In this document: piece by piece, positions 52,957 through 63,012 of the stretch
How the letters are laid out: each line of letters begins with the position of its first letter
Numbering within the stretch: the stretch's first letter is position 1
Origin: CALEMW01 sp035447065
Lineage (GTDB): Bacteria > Krumholzibacteriota > Krumholzibacteriia > LZORAL124-64-63
NCBI GenBank assembly: GCA_035447065.1
Contig: DAOTGJ010000004.1
Location: 76,838-140,837 of the forward strand
Direction of reading: 5' to 3'
Length of the DNA: 64,000 nt
Translations under genes and position numbers: made by a program
The notes under the pieces: model-generated
Databases searched by the model: none
What the model was told of the DNA's origin: nothing
What the model saw: only the letters and a program-made list of their open reading frames with translations

Positions 52957-53475
52957 TTGAAATACAATCAGATACGACTCGCCGTCATCGTCGCGGCCGC
53001 CGTCCTCATCGGGACGGCGGCCGCGGTGCCGGCCCGGGCCGAGACGGCCCCGGACTTCACCCTGGAATCCCTCTCCGGCGACCGCCTCACCCTGAGCGAC
53101 GCCCTGGCCCGCGGGCCGGTGATCCTGGACTTCTGGGCCACCTGGTGCAAACCGTGCCGCAAGGCGCTGCCGGCCCTGCAGGGCCTGGCCGACGCCCACG
53201 CCGGGGCGGTGACCGTCTGGACCGTGAGCATCGACGACCCGCGCAGCCGCGCCCGCATCGGCCCCACCCTGCGGGCCCTGGACGTGGACCTGCCCGCGCT
53301 GATCGACGCCGACAAGGAGGTGGCCGCCCTCTTCCGCGTGACGTCGGTGCCGGCCACCTTCCTCATCGCTCCGGACGGCACGGTGGCCTACGAGCACGTG
53401 GGCTACCGCGACGGCGACACGGAGCGGCTGGCCGCGGCCCTGTCCGGCCTGCTCGCCCGCCGGGAGGCGCCGTGA
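52957..53475 (+). CDS. Exported thioredoxin-like protein (TlpA/ResA type)
   Basis: A 172-residue protein with signal peptide ending PARA and a redoxin domain: APDFTLESLSGDRLTLSD, active site FWATWCKPCRKALP, cis-Pro region TSVPATFLIAPDGTV. It reduces or reshuffles disulfides outside the cytoplasm. The start is TTG 52957 (AAAGGA nine bases upstream); no ATG lies near. It sits 13 bases after the predicted selenoprotein, and its stop overlaps the GTG of the next gene (GTGA). It may recycle the selenoprotein; that is inference. Confidence 0.9.
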   Translation: MKYNQIRLAVIVAAAVLIGTAAAVPARAETAPDFTLESLSGDRLTLSDALARGPVILDFWATWCKPCRKALPALQGLADAHAGAVTVWTVSIDDPRSRARIGPTLRALDVDLPALIDADKEVAALFRVTSVPATFLIAPDGTVAYEHVGYRDGDTERLAAALSGLLARREAP

Positions 53476-55052
53476 TCCCCGGCCTGCGGCGCGCGGCCGT
53501 GCTCGCGGCCGCGCTGCTGCTCACCTCGCCCGCCGCCCGCGCCGACGAGGGCCGCGTGCAGGCCGCCAACCTCCTGCTCTGGCAGGTGGGGCGCGACCCC
53601 GGCACCCAGTTCGAGGAGCGCACCGCCCTCTTCGACCAGGTGCGTCTGGACTACCTGTCCGGCGACTTCCGCGTGGGCGCCCGCGCCGAGACCTACCGCA
53701 CCTCCACGGCCGATCTGGTCCACGAGGAGATCACCCACCGCTTCGTGGAGTGGCGCGGCCGCGACCTGAGCCTGCGCGTGGGCAACGGCTACGCCACCCT
53801 GGGCCGCGGCCTGATCTTCCGCGCCCACGAGCTGCCGGGCGTGGTGCGTGAGATCACCACCCTGACCGACAGCAAGTACATGGACACCCGCGACCTGGAC
53901 GGCGTGATCCTGGAGGGCCGACGCGGCCGTGCGGAGGCCGTGCTTGTCTCCGGCCGTCCCCTGGCCTTCCCGGACAACCCGCCGGGCCTGGAGGAGACCT
54001 TCGGCCTGGTGCGCCGCGAAGGCACCGTGTCCGGCGGCCGGGTGGGCGTGGACCTGGGCCGCGGCGTGCGCGTGGGCCAGGGCTATGTGCGCGCCGAGGG
54101 CTTCACGAGCTGGGGCCGCGCCGCGCGCGAGGAGTACGGCAGCCTGGACGCGGCCGTGCGCCTCCATCGCCTGCTGCCCGTCCTGGACCAGGCCGGCTGG
54201 GACGTGCGCCTCTCCGCCGAGCTCGCCGCCCGGGATTGGAACGCCCTGCCGGACCTGGACGGCCCGGGCGACGGCGTCCCCCGCGCCCGCACCACCCTGG
54301 TGGAAGCCGCCCGCGGCCGCTGGAGCGTGATCTGGGAGACCAAGGACTACGAGCGCTTCCGCCTGCCCTACAACGACCCGCCCAACCTGGTGCCGGAGCT
54401 CAGCCCCTCGCTGGTCAACCGCCGCAGCCATTTCCTCTTCGCCGACGACGAGCACGGCCACCTGGTCAGCGTGCAGGGCGCCGTGGGCGACGGCTGGACG
54501 CTGCACCTGGAGCGCGCCGCCGCCCGGCTCCTGGACGACGCCATGGACTACCGCCTCACCTACCTGGAGGCCGCCAGCCCGCCCCTGGCCGACACGCGCC
54601 TGACCGTGTTCGTGGCCGAGGGCCGCGACGACATCGAAGGCCTGGAGCGCCACCGCTCGGCGGGCCTGGCCGTGGAGCGCAGCCTCTCCGGCCGTGACGC
54701 CGTGCAGGCCGCCGTGGAGGTGCAGGACATCCGCCGCCCCGGCGGCGGCGATGCGCTCCACCACGACGTGCTGCTGTCGGTGGGCGCCGGCCGCGCCGGC
54801 CTGGGAAGCGTGACGCTGGTTCTGGAGATGTCCGACGACCCCACCCAGACCGACGACCCGCAGACCTTCGACGTGGTGGAGACGGATCGCCGCCGCTGGC
54901 TGGGCCTCAACGTGCAGGCGGACCTGGACCGCAGCCACCAGCTCGCGGCCTTCGCGGGCCGGCGCCGCGGCGGCACGGCCTGCACGTCGGGCGTGTGCTA
55001 CCTGGTGCCCGACTTCCGCGGCGTGGAGGTGCGGCTCAGCAGCCGCTTCTGA
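53472..55052 (+). CDS. Outer-membrane beta-barrel-like protein, DUF6029-like
   Basis: A 526-residue exported protein starting with GTG 53472 (overlapping the previous stop), signal peptide ending AARA. The sequence alternates short amphipathic strands and ends in VRLSSRF, a typical outer-membrane C-terminal strand with final Phe. The N-terminal region (FDQVRLDYLSGDFRVGARAE, then RVGNGYATLGRGLIFRAHEL) resembles the DUF6029 family of FCB bacteria. No transport motif can be named. It lies in one operon with the selenoprotein and the TlpA-like protein, so these three may form an envelope system. Confidence 0.82.
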   Translation: MIPGLRRAAVLAAALLLTSPAARADEGRVQAANLLLWQVGRDPGTQFEERTALFDQVRLDYLSGDFRVGARAETYRTSTADLVHEEITHRFVEWRGRDLSLRVGNGYATLGRGLIFRAHELPGVVREITTLTDSKYMDTRDLDGVILEGRRGRAEAVLVSGRPLAFPDNPPGLEETFGLVRREGTVSGGRVGVDLGRGVRVGQGYVRAEGFTSWGRAAREEYGSLDAAVRLHRLLPVLDQAGWDVRLSAELAARDWNALPDLDGPGDGVPRARTTLVEAARGRWSVIWETKDYERFRLPYNDPPNLVPELSPSLVNRRSHFLFADDEHGHLVSVQGAVGDGWTLHLERAAARLLDDAMDYRLTYLEAASPPLADTRLTVFVAEGRDDIEGLERHRSAGLAVERSLSGRDAVQAAVEVQDIRRPGGGDALHHDVLLSVGAGRAGLGSVTLVLEMSDDPTQTDDPQTFDVVETDRRRWLGLNVQADLDRSHQLAAFAGRRRGGTACTSGVCYLVPDFRGVEVRLSSRF

Positions 55053-55081
55053 CGTCGCAACCCCGCCTCCGTGGACGCGTA

Positions 55082-55105
55082 GGGGAGCGGTCGTCGCCGC
55101 TCCCC
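55082..55105 (+). terminator. Hairpin after the barrel gene
   Basis: A 9-bp stem (55082-55090 with 55097-55105), six-base loop, 30 bases after the stop. No T-run, and it could also lie in the leader of the next gene. Confidence 0.5.
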
Positions 55106-55127
55106 CACCGCACGGAGGATTGAAGCC

Positions 55128-55973
55128 ATGCGCCGCCCCACCGTCCTGACCGCCCTCGCCCTCCTGCTGCTCGCCGCGCCCGCGGCGCACGCCGGCTCCC
55201 TGGACCTCCCCGTGCGCGGCGCGGGCCTCAGCCTGGGCAACAGCGCCGAGTTCACCGGTCTGCGCCTCAACTGGGCCGACAGCGACCTGCGCCGCATCGA
55301 CGGCGTGACCGTCTCGATCTGGACGCCCGGCCAGCCGTTCCAGGGCCGGATCCGGGGCATCGCCCTGGGCGTGGGCGGCACCGCGGCCGCCGAGGTGCAG
55401 GGCGTGAGCATCAACCTGCTGGGGCTGGCGGCGGACGAATTCCACGGCGTGGGGATCGCCGGCTTCGGGGCCGGCCTCGGGAACGCCGACGGCCTGCTGA
55501 TCGGCGGCTTCGGCCTGGGGCTGAGCGACGTGACCGGCCTCGCCGTCGCCGGGTTCGGCATCGGAGCCAACGACATCACCGGCCTGGGGTTGGCGGGCTT
55601 CGGCATCGGCGGCGACGACCTCACGGGCCTGGCCGCGGCGGGTTTCGGCATCGGCGGCGACGACCTCACGGGCCTGATGATCGGCGGCTTCGGCGTGGGC
55701 GGCGATCGGTTGCGCGGCCTCTGCGCCGCGCTGGGCGGCGTGGGCGGCGCCGACCTGACCGGTCTGATGCTCGCCGGCGGCCACCTCCGCGGCGAACGCC
55801 TGCGGGGCGTGGGCACGGGCGTCTACAACCGCGTGCGCGTGGTCCACGGCCTGCAGATCGGCCTGCTCAACCGCGCCGACGAGCTGCACGGAGTGCAGAT
55901 CGGCCTGCTGAACCACGCGGGCAACAACCCCGCCGGGATGCGCTGGCTGCCGGGCCTCAACGTGCATTTCTGA
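55128..55973 (+). CDS. Exported Gly-rich solenoid repeat protein (LA_2272-like surface repeat)
   Basis: A 281-residue exported protein with signal peptide ending AAHAG. From residue about 105 to 215 it is built of 15-residue repeats of the form AGFGIGGDDLTGLAA, six to seven copies, predicted to form a beta-solenoid. The C-terminal part (GLQIGLLNRADELHGVQIGL and GMRWLPGLNVHF) resembles the surface-repeat proteins described from Leptospira (LA_2272 type) with the recurring GxQIGLxN. Repeats 3-5 are nearly identical and may be prone to copy change. Function unknown; the last residue Phe suggests an outer-membrane location. Confidence 0.8.
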   Translation: MRRPTVLTALALLLLAAPAAHAGSLDLPVRGAGLSLGNSAEFTGLRLNWADSDLRRIDGVTVSIWTPGQPFQGRIRGIALGVGGTAAAEVQGVSINLLGLAADEFHGVGIAGFGAGLGNADGLLIGGFGLGLSDVTGLAVAGFGIGANDITGLGLAGFGIGGDDLTGLAAAGFGIGGDDLTGLMIGGFGVGGDRLRGLCAALGGVGGADLTGLMLAGGHLRGERLRGVGTGVYNRVRVVHGLQIGLLNRADELHGVQIGLLNHAGNNPAGMRWLPGLNVHF

Positions 55974-56149
55974 GCGCGGGGTCTTGCGCGCCCCCGCGCG
56001 GCTCCGTAGGTTCCAGAAGCGAGCCGCACGGGAAACGTGCAACAGCTTCTTCACAGTTGATGGTTGATCGCGACGAGCGCGGTTTCTCCCGACGGCGCCG
56101 GCGCTGGGAGGGCCCCGGCTCTCCCCGACGCCGCGCCGGGTGGGAAACT

Positions 56150-56180
56150 GAAAGAGGGCCGCCCCCAGGGGGCGGCCCTC
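56150..56180 (-). terminator. Terminator of ettA
   Basis: Perfect 13-bp stem (56154-56166 with 56168-56180) 26 bases after the stop, followed by TTTCAGTTTC on the minus strand. The rest of 55974-56205 has nothing else I can name. Confidence 0.72.
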
Positions 56181-56205
56181 GCTCGTTCGGCCGGGCAGCG
56201 ACGGA

Positions 56206-57885
56206 TCAGTCCCGCGTCAGCTTCTTGTAGCGGATGCGGTGGGGCTGGTCGGCGTCGGCGCCCAGGCGGGCGCGGCGGGCTTCCTCGTACTCCGCGTAGT
56301 TCCCCTCGGACCACACCACCTCGGAATCCCCCTCGAAGCTGAGGATGTGGGTGCAGATGCGGTCCAGGAACCAGCGGTCGTGGCTGACCACCACCAGGCA
56401 GCCGCCGAAGTCGAGCAACGCGTCCTCCAGGGCGCGCAGGGTGTCCACGTCCAGATCGTTGGTGGGCTCGTCCAGCAGGATCACGTTGGCCCCGCTCTTG
56501 AGCAGGTTGGCCAGGTGCACGCGGTTGCGCTCGCCGCCGGACAGGGCGCCCACCTTCTTCTGCTGATCGGAGCCCTTGAAGTTGAAGCCCGAGCAGTAGG
56601 CGCGGCTGTTGACCAGCACGCCGCCCAGGTTCAGCTCCTCGGCGCCGCCGGAGATGTTCTCCCACACGCTCTTGTCGTCCAGCAGCTCGTCGCGGCCCTG
56701 GTCCACGTAGGCCAGCTGCACGGTCTCGCCCACCTTCAGGACGCCCCCGTCGGGCTGCTCCTTGCCGGTGATCATGTTCATGAGCGTGGTCTTGCCCGCG
56801 CCGTTGGGTCCCACCACGCCCACGATGCCGCCGGCGGGCAGGTCGAAGCTCAGGTTGTCGAAGAGCAGCTTGTCGCCGAACTGCTTGCGCAGGCCCTCGG
56901 CGCGCACCACCACGTCGCCCAGACGCTGGCCGGCGGGGATGCGGATCTGGGCGGCCTTGCGCTGCATGTCGCGGTCCTGGGCCACCAGGTCGTTGTAGCG
57001 TTCCAGGCGGGCCTTGGACTTCTTCTGCCGCGCCTTCTGCGACGCGCTGACCCACTCCAGCTCGCGCTCCAGGGTCTTGAGCCGCTTCTCGTCCTGCTTC
57101 TCGCGCTCCATGAGCTTGGCGCGCTTCTGGGCGAGCCAGCTGGAGTAGTTGCCCTCCCAGGGGATGCCCTTGCCGGACTCGAGCTCCAGGATCCAGCCGG
57201 TGACGTTGTCCAGGAAGTAGCGGTCGTGGGTGACGATGATGACCGTGCCCTCGTACTCGCGCAGGTGGCGCTCCAGCCAGGCCACGGTGGCGGCGTCCAG
57301 GTGGTTGGTGGGCTCGTCCAGCAGGAGCATGTCGGGCTTCTCCAGCAGGAGCCGGCAGAGGGCCACGCGGCGCTTCTCGCCGCCGGAGAGGGTGGCCACG
57401 TCCTGCTCGCCGGGGGGGCAGCGCAGGGCGTCCATGGCGATCTCCAGCTTGCGGTCCAGCTCCCAGCCGTCGGCGGCGTCGATGGCGTCCTGCAGCTCGC
57501 CCATCTCGGCCATGAGCTTGTTCATGGCGTCGTCGTCCATGGGCTCGCACATGGCCATGGAGATCTCGTTGAAGCGGTCGATCTTGGCCTTGAGCGGGGC
57601 CACCGCCTTCTCCACGTTGCCCCGCACGTCCAGGGCGGCGTCCAGCTCCGGCTCCTGGGACAGGTAGCCGATCCGCACGCCGTCGGCGGGGAACGCCTCT
57701 CCCTGGAACTCCTGGTCCACCCCGGCCATGATGCGCAGCAGCGTGCTCTTGCCCGCGCCGTTGAGGCCGATGACGCCGATCTTGGCGCCGGGATAGAAGG
57801 AGAGCCAGATGCCGCGCAGGATCTCGCGCTGGGGCGGGACCGTCTTGCGCAGGTCCTTCATGGTGAAGATGAACTGGTGGGCCAT
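56206..57885 (-). CDS. ettA: ABC-F translational throttle protein
   Basis: Ribosome-bound ABC-F ATPase of 559 residues that tunes initiation to energy state. Two ABC cassettes: Walker A GLNGAGKSTLL and GPNGAGKTTLMN; signatures LSGGEKRRVALCRLLLEKPD and LSGGERNRVHLANLLKS; Walker B LLLDEPTNHLDA and LLDEPTNDLDVD. The arm and linker (EREKQDEKRLKTLERELEWV) and the N-terminus AHQFIFTMKDLRKTVPP are EttA-specific. ATG 57885 gives the usual start. Confidence 0.96.
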   Translation of the reverse strand: MAHQFIFTMKDLRKTVPPQREILRGIWLSFYPGAKIGVIGLNGAGKSTLLRIMAGVDQEFQGEAFPADGVRIGYLSQEPELDAALDVRGNVEKAVAPLKAKIDRFNEISMAMCEPMDDDAMNKLMAEMGELQDAIDAADGWELDRKLEIAMDALRCPPGEQDVATLSGGEKRRVALCRLLLEKPDMLLLDEPTNHLDAATVAWLERHLREYEGTVIIVTHDRYFLDNVTGWILELESGKGIPWEGNYSSWLAQKRAKLMEREKQDEKRLKTLERELEWVSASQKARQKKSKARLERYNDLVAQDRDMQRKAAQIRIPAGQRLGDVVVRAEGLRKQFGDKLLFDNLSFDLPAGGIVGVVGPNGAGKTTLMNMITGKEQPDGGVLKVGETVQLAYVDQGRDELLDDKSVWENISGGAEELNLGGVLVNSRAYCSGFNFKGSDQQKKVGALSGGERNRVHLANLLKSGANVILLDEPTNDLDVDTLRALEDALLDFGGCLVVVSHDRWFLDRICTHILSFEGDSEVVWSEGNYAEYEEARRARLGADADQPHRIRYKKLTRD

Positions 57886-57982
57886 GGATCGCCTTTCGCG
57901 GGGGGATGTGGGGCGCGGTCCGGTCCGCACCGGCGTCCCAAGGTATCACATGCAGCCGCCGGCGCCAGCCCGGACGCACGAA

Positions 57983-58007
57983 GGCCCCGGACACGGCGTC
58001 CGGGGCC
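57983..58007 (-). terminator. Hairpin after the FG-GAP selenoprotein gene
   Basis: 10-bp GC stem (57983-57992 with 57998-58007), 28 bases after the stop. No clear T-run. Confidence 0.55.
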
Positions 58008-58034
58008 TCCGCTCGCAGGGGCCGGAGCCCGGGT

Positions 58035-60614
58035 CTACTTCACCAGGACCACCTGCTGGTCGGCGCGGAACTCGCCCGCGCGCAGACGCACCAGGTAGAC
58101 GCCGGCGGGGCTGGTGCGGCCCGCGTCGTCGGCGCCGTCCCAGACCAGGTCGTGGCGGCCGGCGGTGCGGGCGTCCTCGTGCAGGAGGGTGCGCACGCGG
58201 CGGCCGGACACGTCGTAGATCTCCAGGTCCACGCGGGCCGGGGCGGGCAGCTCGAAGGCCAGCGTGGTGGAGGGGTTGAACGGGTTGGGATAGGCCCGGT
58301 GCAGGCGGAAGACCGCCGGCGCGGCGCCGTGATCCCCGTCCTCCACGCCGGTGCTCTGCCCCTGGACCACCACGGTGCGGGCGTCCACGGCGGCGCCGGC
58401 CAGGATCTGCACCTCGCCGTCGGGCCAGCGGATCTCCACCTGGTCCACGGCGGCGTTGGCGCCCAGGCCGAAGTGCAGCTCCGCGCTGCCCTGGGACAGG
58501 TAGCCGTTGCCGGCGCGGACCTCGCGGCGCTGGGTCACGCCACCCGCGGTCACGCGCACGGTGGCGCCCACGGCCATGGCGTTGCAGGTGGTGCCGCGCA
58601 GGCGCAGCTCCAGCCAATGGTTGCCGTTGGCCTGGGCCTCGTTGCGCAGCAGGACGTTGGCGGTGCCGTCGTTGGCCAGGTAGAGGTCCATGTCGCCGTC
58701 GCCGTCCACGTCGCCCCAGGCCGCGCCCTGGGCGTCGCCGCCCGTCTCGGCCACGCCCAGCGGGATCTCCGTGAACACGCCGGCGCCCTCGTTGCGCAGC
58801 AGGCGGTCGAACTGGCCGGAGCCCTTGGCCTGGTACACGTCCAGGTCGCCGTCGTTGTCCATGTCGGCCCAGAGGCCGGCGCGGGTGGCGGCCACGGCGC
58901 TGGCCGGGGTGCTGAGCTGGGGCGCCCAGGCCACGGTGGTCTGGCGCAGGATGCGGTCGGAGCCGCCGAAGGTGGCCATGTAGAGGTCCAGGTCGCCGTC
59001 GTTCTCGAAGTCGCCCCAGTCCACGCCGGAGCCGGCGCCCAGGTTGTTGATGTTGCTGTTGGTCACCGGGTTGAAGCCGAAGGCGCCCGCGTTCTCGAAC
59101 AGGCGGTCGGCGGTGAAGGCGTTGGTGATGACCAGGTCCGGATCGCCGTCGTCGTCGAAGTCGCCCCAGCTCGCGGACTGGGTGCCGCCGGCGTCGTTCA
59201 CGCCCGTGCTCTGATCCAGGAAGAACCAGGAGTCGCCGGCGGGGCCGTAGTTGCGGAAGAGCACGTTCGCCTGGCCGTCGTTGCAGACGTAGAGGTCCAG
59301 CAGGCCGTCCAGGTCGAAGTCGGCCCAGGCCACGCCGCGGCCGGCGCCCGTGTTGCCCAGGGCGCCGATGGTGGCGTCCACGAACACGCCGCCGTCGTTG
59401 CGGACCAGGCTGTTGGCCACGCCGTCGCGTGCCAGGTAGAAGTCCGGGTCGCCGTCGTTGTCGTAATCGGCCCAGACGGCGGCCATGCCGGCGCCTGAGT
59501 CGGCGGCGAGGCCGGCGGCCACGTCGGTGAAGACTCCCGCGTCGTTGCGCAGCAGGAGGTCGGCGGCGCCGGAGTTCACCACGTGGATGTCCAGGTCGCC
59601 GTCGGCGTCGAAGTCCACCAGGGCCACGCCGCGGGCCGGGCCAGCGTCGCCCAGCGGTCCGTCCAGGACGGCCGTGAAGGGCCCGCCGCTGTACACGCCC
59701 GTGTAGACCAGTTCGCCCTGGGGTGTCAGGGTCTGGGTGATCTCGCCGGGGGCGGGCGCGGTCCAGCCGGGCACGTCGCCGAAGCTCAACGTGTAGTCGC
59801 CCTCGTCGAACACGGCCAGCTGCATGCTGTCCTCGCCGGGCAGGCTGAAGCCGTTGGGACCGTCCAGGGTCCAGTCGGCGCCCAGGCCGGCGGGCTCCAC
59901 GTTGACCGTGATGGAGCCGTTGTAGGCGGCCTCGGCCTTGGCGGACTGGAGCACGGGGCGGGTGCCGTTGTCGGACTGCACGAAGGCGATGATCTCCAGA
60001 TCGTTCACCTTCCAGCCGGGATCCACGGCGAAGGCGCGCGCCACGGTCTGGGTCTCTCCTGGCTGGGTGATGTTCAGCGCCGCATCGGCGGTCATCAGGC
60101 GGGCCATGTTGTCGTGGTCGTGCACGTCGTCCTCGATGACCACGATGCGCACCCAGTTGTTGGTGGTGGTCACGGCCTGGTCCACGGTCACGGTCACCTG
60201 CACGTTGCCGGTGACGCCGCTGATGGCGTAGGAGGCGTCCAGGGTCAGCGGGGAGCTCACGTTCAGCCGCTGGTTCACGATGGGCGTGTAGTAGTCCACC
60301 ATGCTTCCGCTGGGGAAACCGCCCACGGAGTCCTCGAGGAAGTCGAAATGGGCGTTGGGGGTGCCGCCGTCGGGCACGGTGTTGTAGCGGGCCACGCCCT
60401 CGGGGAAGGAGTAGGGCGCCGTGAGGTACCAGGTGATGGCGATGAACTCGCTCTCGGGGTAGAGGGCTTCCAGATCGGCGAATCCGCGGACCGCGGACGG
60501 GCAGTAGGGTCAGCCGTCGGCGGAGAAGAGCTCTCCGAGCACGGTGCGGGGAGCGGCGTTCGCGGCGGCGCTGAGGCCGACGGCGAGCAGCAGGGCGACG
60601 AGCCGTTTCGTCAT
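58035..60614 (-). CDS. Predicted secreted selenoprotein: UxxC thioredoxin-like N-terminus, FG-GAP repeats, ASPIC/UnbV and FlgD-like domains
   Basis: An 859-residue exported protein if TGA at 60512-60510 (codon 35) is selenocysteine. ATG 60614 follows GGAGG; the signal peptide ends ANAA. The reading runs VLGELFSADG-U-PYCPSAVRG, matching the LxELFTATWCPxC pattern of exported thioredoxin-like proteins with U for the first Cys. It then has the domain ITWYLTAPYSFPEG, a beta region, FG-GAP/VCBS repeats with D-x-D-x-D-x-D metal loops (DFDADGDLD, DYDNDGDPDFYLA, DVDGDGDMDLYLAND), an ASPIC/UnbV domain (NHWLELRLRGTTCNAMAVG) and the sorting domain AYPNPFNPSTTLAF ... SPAGVYLVRL. The frame is open for over 820 codons after TGA. 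A hairpin with loop GGTC lies just after the TGA. Confidence 0.87.
60483..60497 (-). promoter_or_regulatory. Candidate bacterial SECIS hairpin 2 (fdhF-like)
   Basis: Perfect 6-bp stem TCCGCG/CGCGGA with loop GTC, read on the minus strand from 60497. GGTC starts 18 bases after the TGA; in E. coli fdhF a GGTC loop starts about 19 bases after its TGA. Loop identity and distance agree closely. Confidence 0.7.
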
Positions 60615-60716
60615 GGAGATCCTCCAGCTGGTCGGATGGCGGGCGGGGGTGTCGTGTTCCGGAAAGTATAGCAAACGGCAGGGGGTTCCCGAAAGGTCGT
60701 TTCTCTGCGAAGAGGG

Positions 60717-60745
60717 TTGACGCCTCCGCGCGCTCCGGGTATCCT
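60717..60745 (+). promoter_or_regulatory. trp operon promoter
   Basis: TTGACG (60717-60722), 17-base spacer, TATCCT (60740-60745), 65 bases before the leader peptide. The -10 is identical to that of tmRNA. Confidence 0.82.
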
Positions 60746-60752
60746 CATGGGA

Positions 60753-60792
60753 GTTCACGAGAGAGCGGACCCTGGTTCACGAGAGAGTGAAC
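60753..60792 (+). repeat. Direct repeat with hairpin at the trp transcription start
   Basis: GTTCACGAGAGAG occurs at 60753-60765 and 60775-60787, spaced 22 bases. The second copy continues into GTGAAC (60787-60792), making a 6-bp hairpin. It lies between the -10 and the leader peptide and could be an operator or a leader structure. Confidence 0.6.
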
Positions 60793-60809
60793 CCCTCCGG
60801 AGGCCCTAG

Positions 60810-60902
60810 ATGCACCGCGACGCGATCCTCACCACCCGTTGGTGGCGCTGGTCCCAGGACAAGCGCTGGATGGTTGCGTCCGCCTCTCGAATCCCGATCT
60901 GA
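60810..60902 (+). CDS. trpL: trp leader peptide
   Basis: A 30-codon leader peptide, MHRDAILTTRWWRWS then QDKRW and MVASASRIPI. Four Trp codons occur at positions 11, 12, 14 and 20. GGAGG lies six bases before the ATG. Ribosome stalling at these codons under Trp shortage would control the terminator at 60931-60958 and so trpEGD expression. Confidence 0.93.
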   Translation: MHRDAILTTRWWRWSQDKRWMVASASRIPI

Positions 60903-60930
60903 TCCACCCGATCGCGACGAGACCGCCGAC

Positions 60931-60958
60931 CCTCCATCCGCAGGATGGAGGTTTTTTT
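60931..60958 (+). terminator. trp attenuator terminator
   Basis: Perfect 9-bp stem CCTCCATCC/GGATGGAGG with a three-base loop followed by seven T, between the leader peptide and trpE. This is a transcription attenuator, not an operon end. Confidence 0.94.
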
Positions 60959-60989
60959 AGGTGCCGCAGAACCAGAAAAGGACACGAGG

Positions 60990-62426
<1,437 letters not shown>

Positions 62427-62427
62427 G

Positions 62428-63008
62428 ATGCATCTGCTCATCGACAACTACGACTCGTTCACCTACAACGTGGTCCAGGCCCTGGGCGAGCTGGGGGCCC
62501 AGGTGCGCGTGGTGCGCAACGACGCCATGGACTGCGACGCCCTGGAGGCCCTGCGGCCCGCCAGCCTGATCGTCTCGCCGGGACCGGGCACGCCGGACGA
62601 CGCGGGCGTGTCCCTGGAGATGATCCGCCGCAGCATCGGCGTGCGTCCGGTGCTGGGCATCTGCCTGGGGCACCAGTCCATCGTGCAGGCCTGCGGCGGG
62701 CGCATCACCCGCGCGGACAAGGTCATGCACGGCAAGACCAGCCACGTGTACCACGACGGCCGCACCCTCTACGACGGGCTGAGCAACCCCTTCGACGCCA
62801 CCCGCTACCACAGCCTGCTGGTGCGCGAGGAGGACCTGCCCGCGTGCCTGGAGGTGTCCGCGTACACCTCCGGCGGGGAGATCATGGGCGTGCGGCACAA
62901 GGAGCATCCGGTGGAGGGCGTGCAGTTCCATCCCGAGTCCATCCTCACCGTCGAGGGCAAGGACCTGCTGGCCAACTACCTGCGCCGCGTGGCCGGGAGC
63001 GCGGCGCG

Positions 63009-63012
<4 letters not shown>
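62428..63012 (+). CDS. trpG: Anthranilate synthase component II (glutamine amidotransferase)
   Basis: Class I amidotransferase subunit of 194 residues. It has LLIDNYDSFTYN at the start, the oxyanion SPGPGTP, the catalytic Cys in VLGICLGHQSI and His-Glu in GVQFHPESIL. It may also serve folate synthesis as PabA, but its place in trpE-trpG-trpD argues for tryptophan. The stop overlaps the trpD ATG (ATGA). Confidence 0.97.

Noticed and set aside
60945..60989. ATG at 60945 as the trpE start
   Set aside because: It lies in the attenuator stem, and the added residues are not conserved-looking; ATG 60990 has a good ribosome site.
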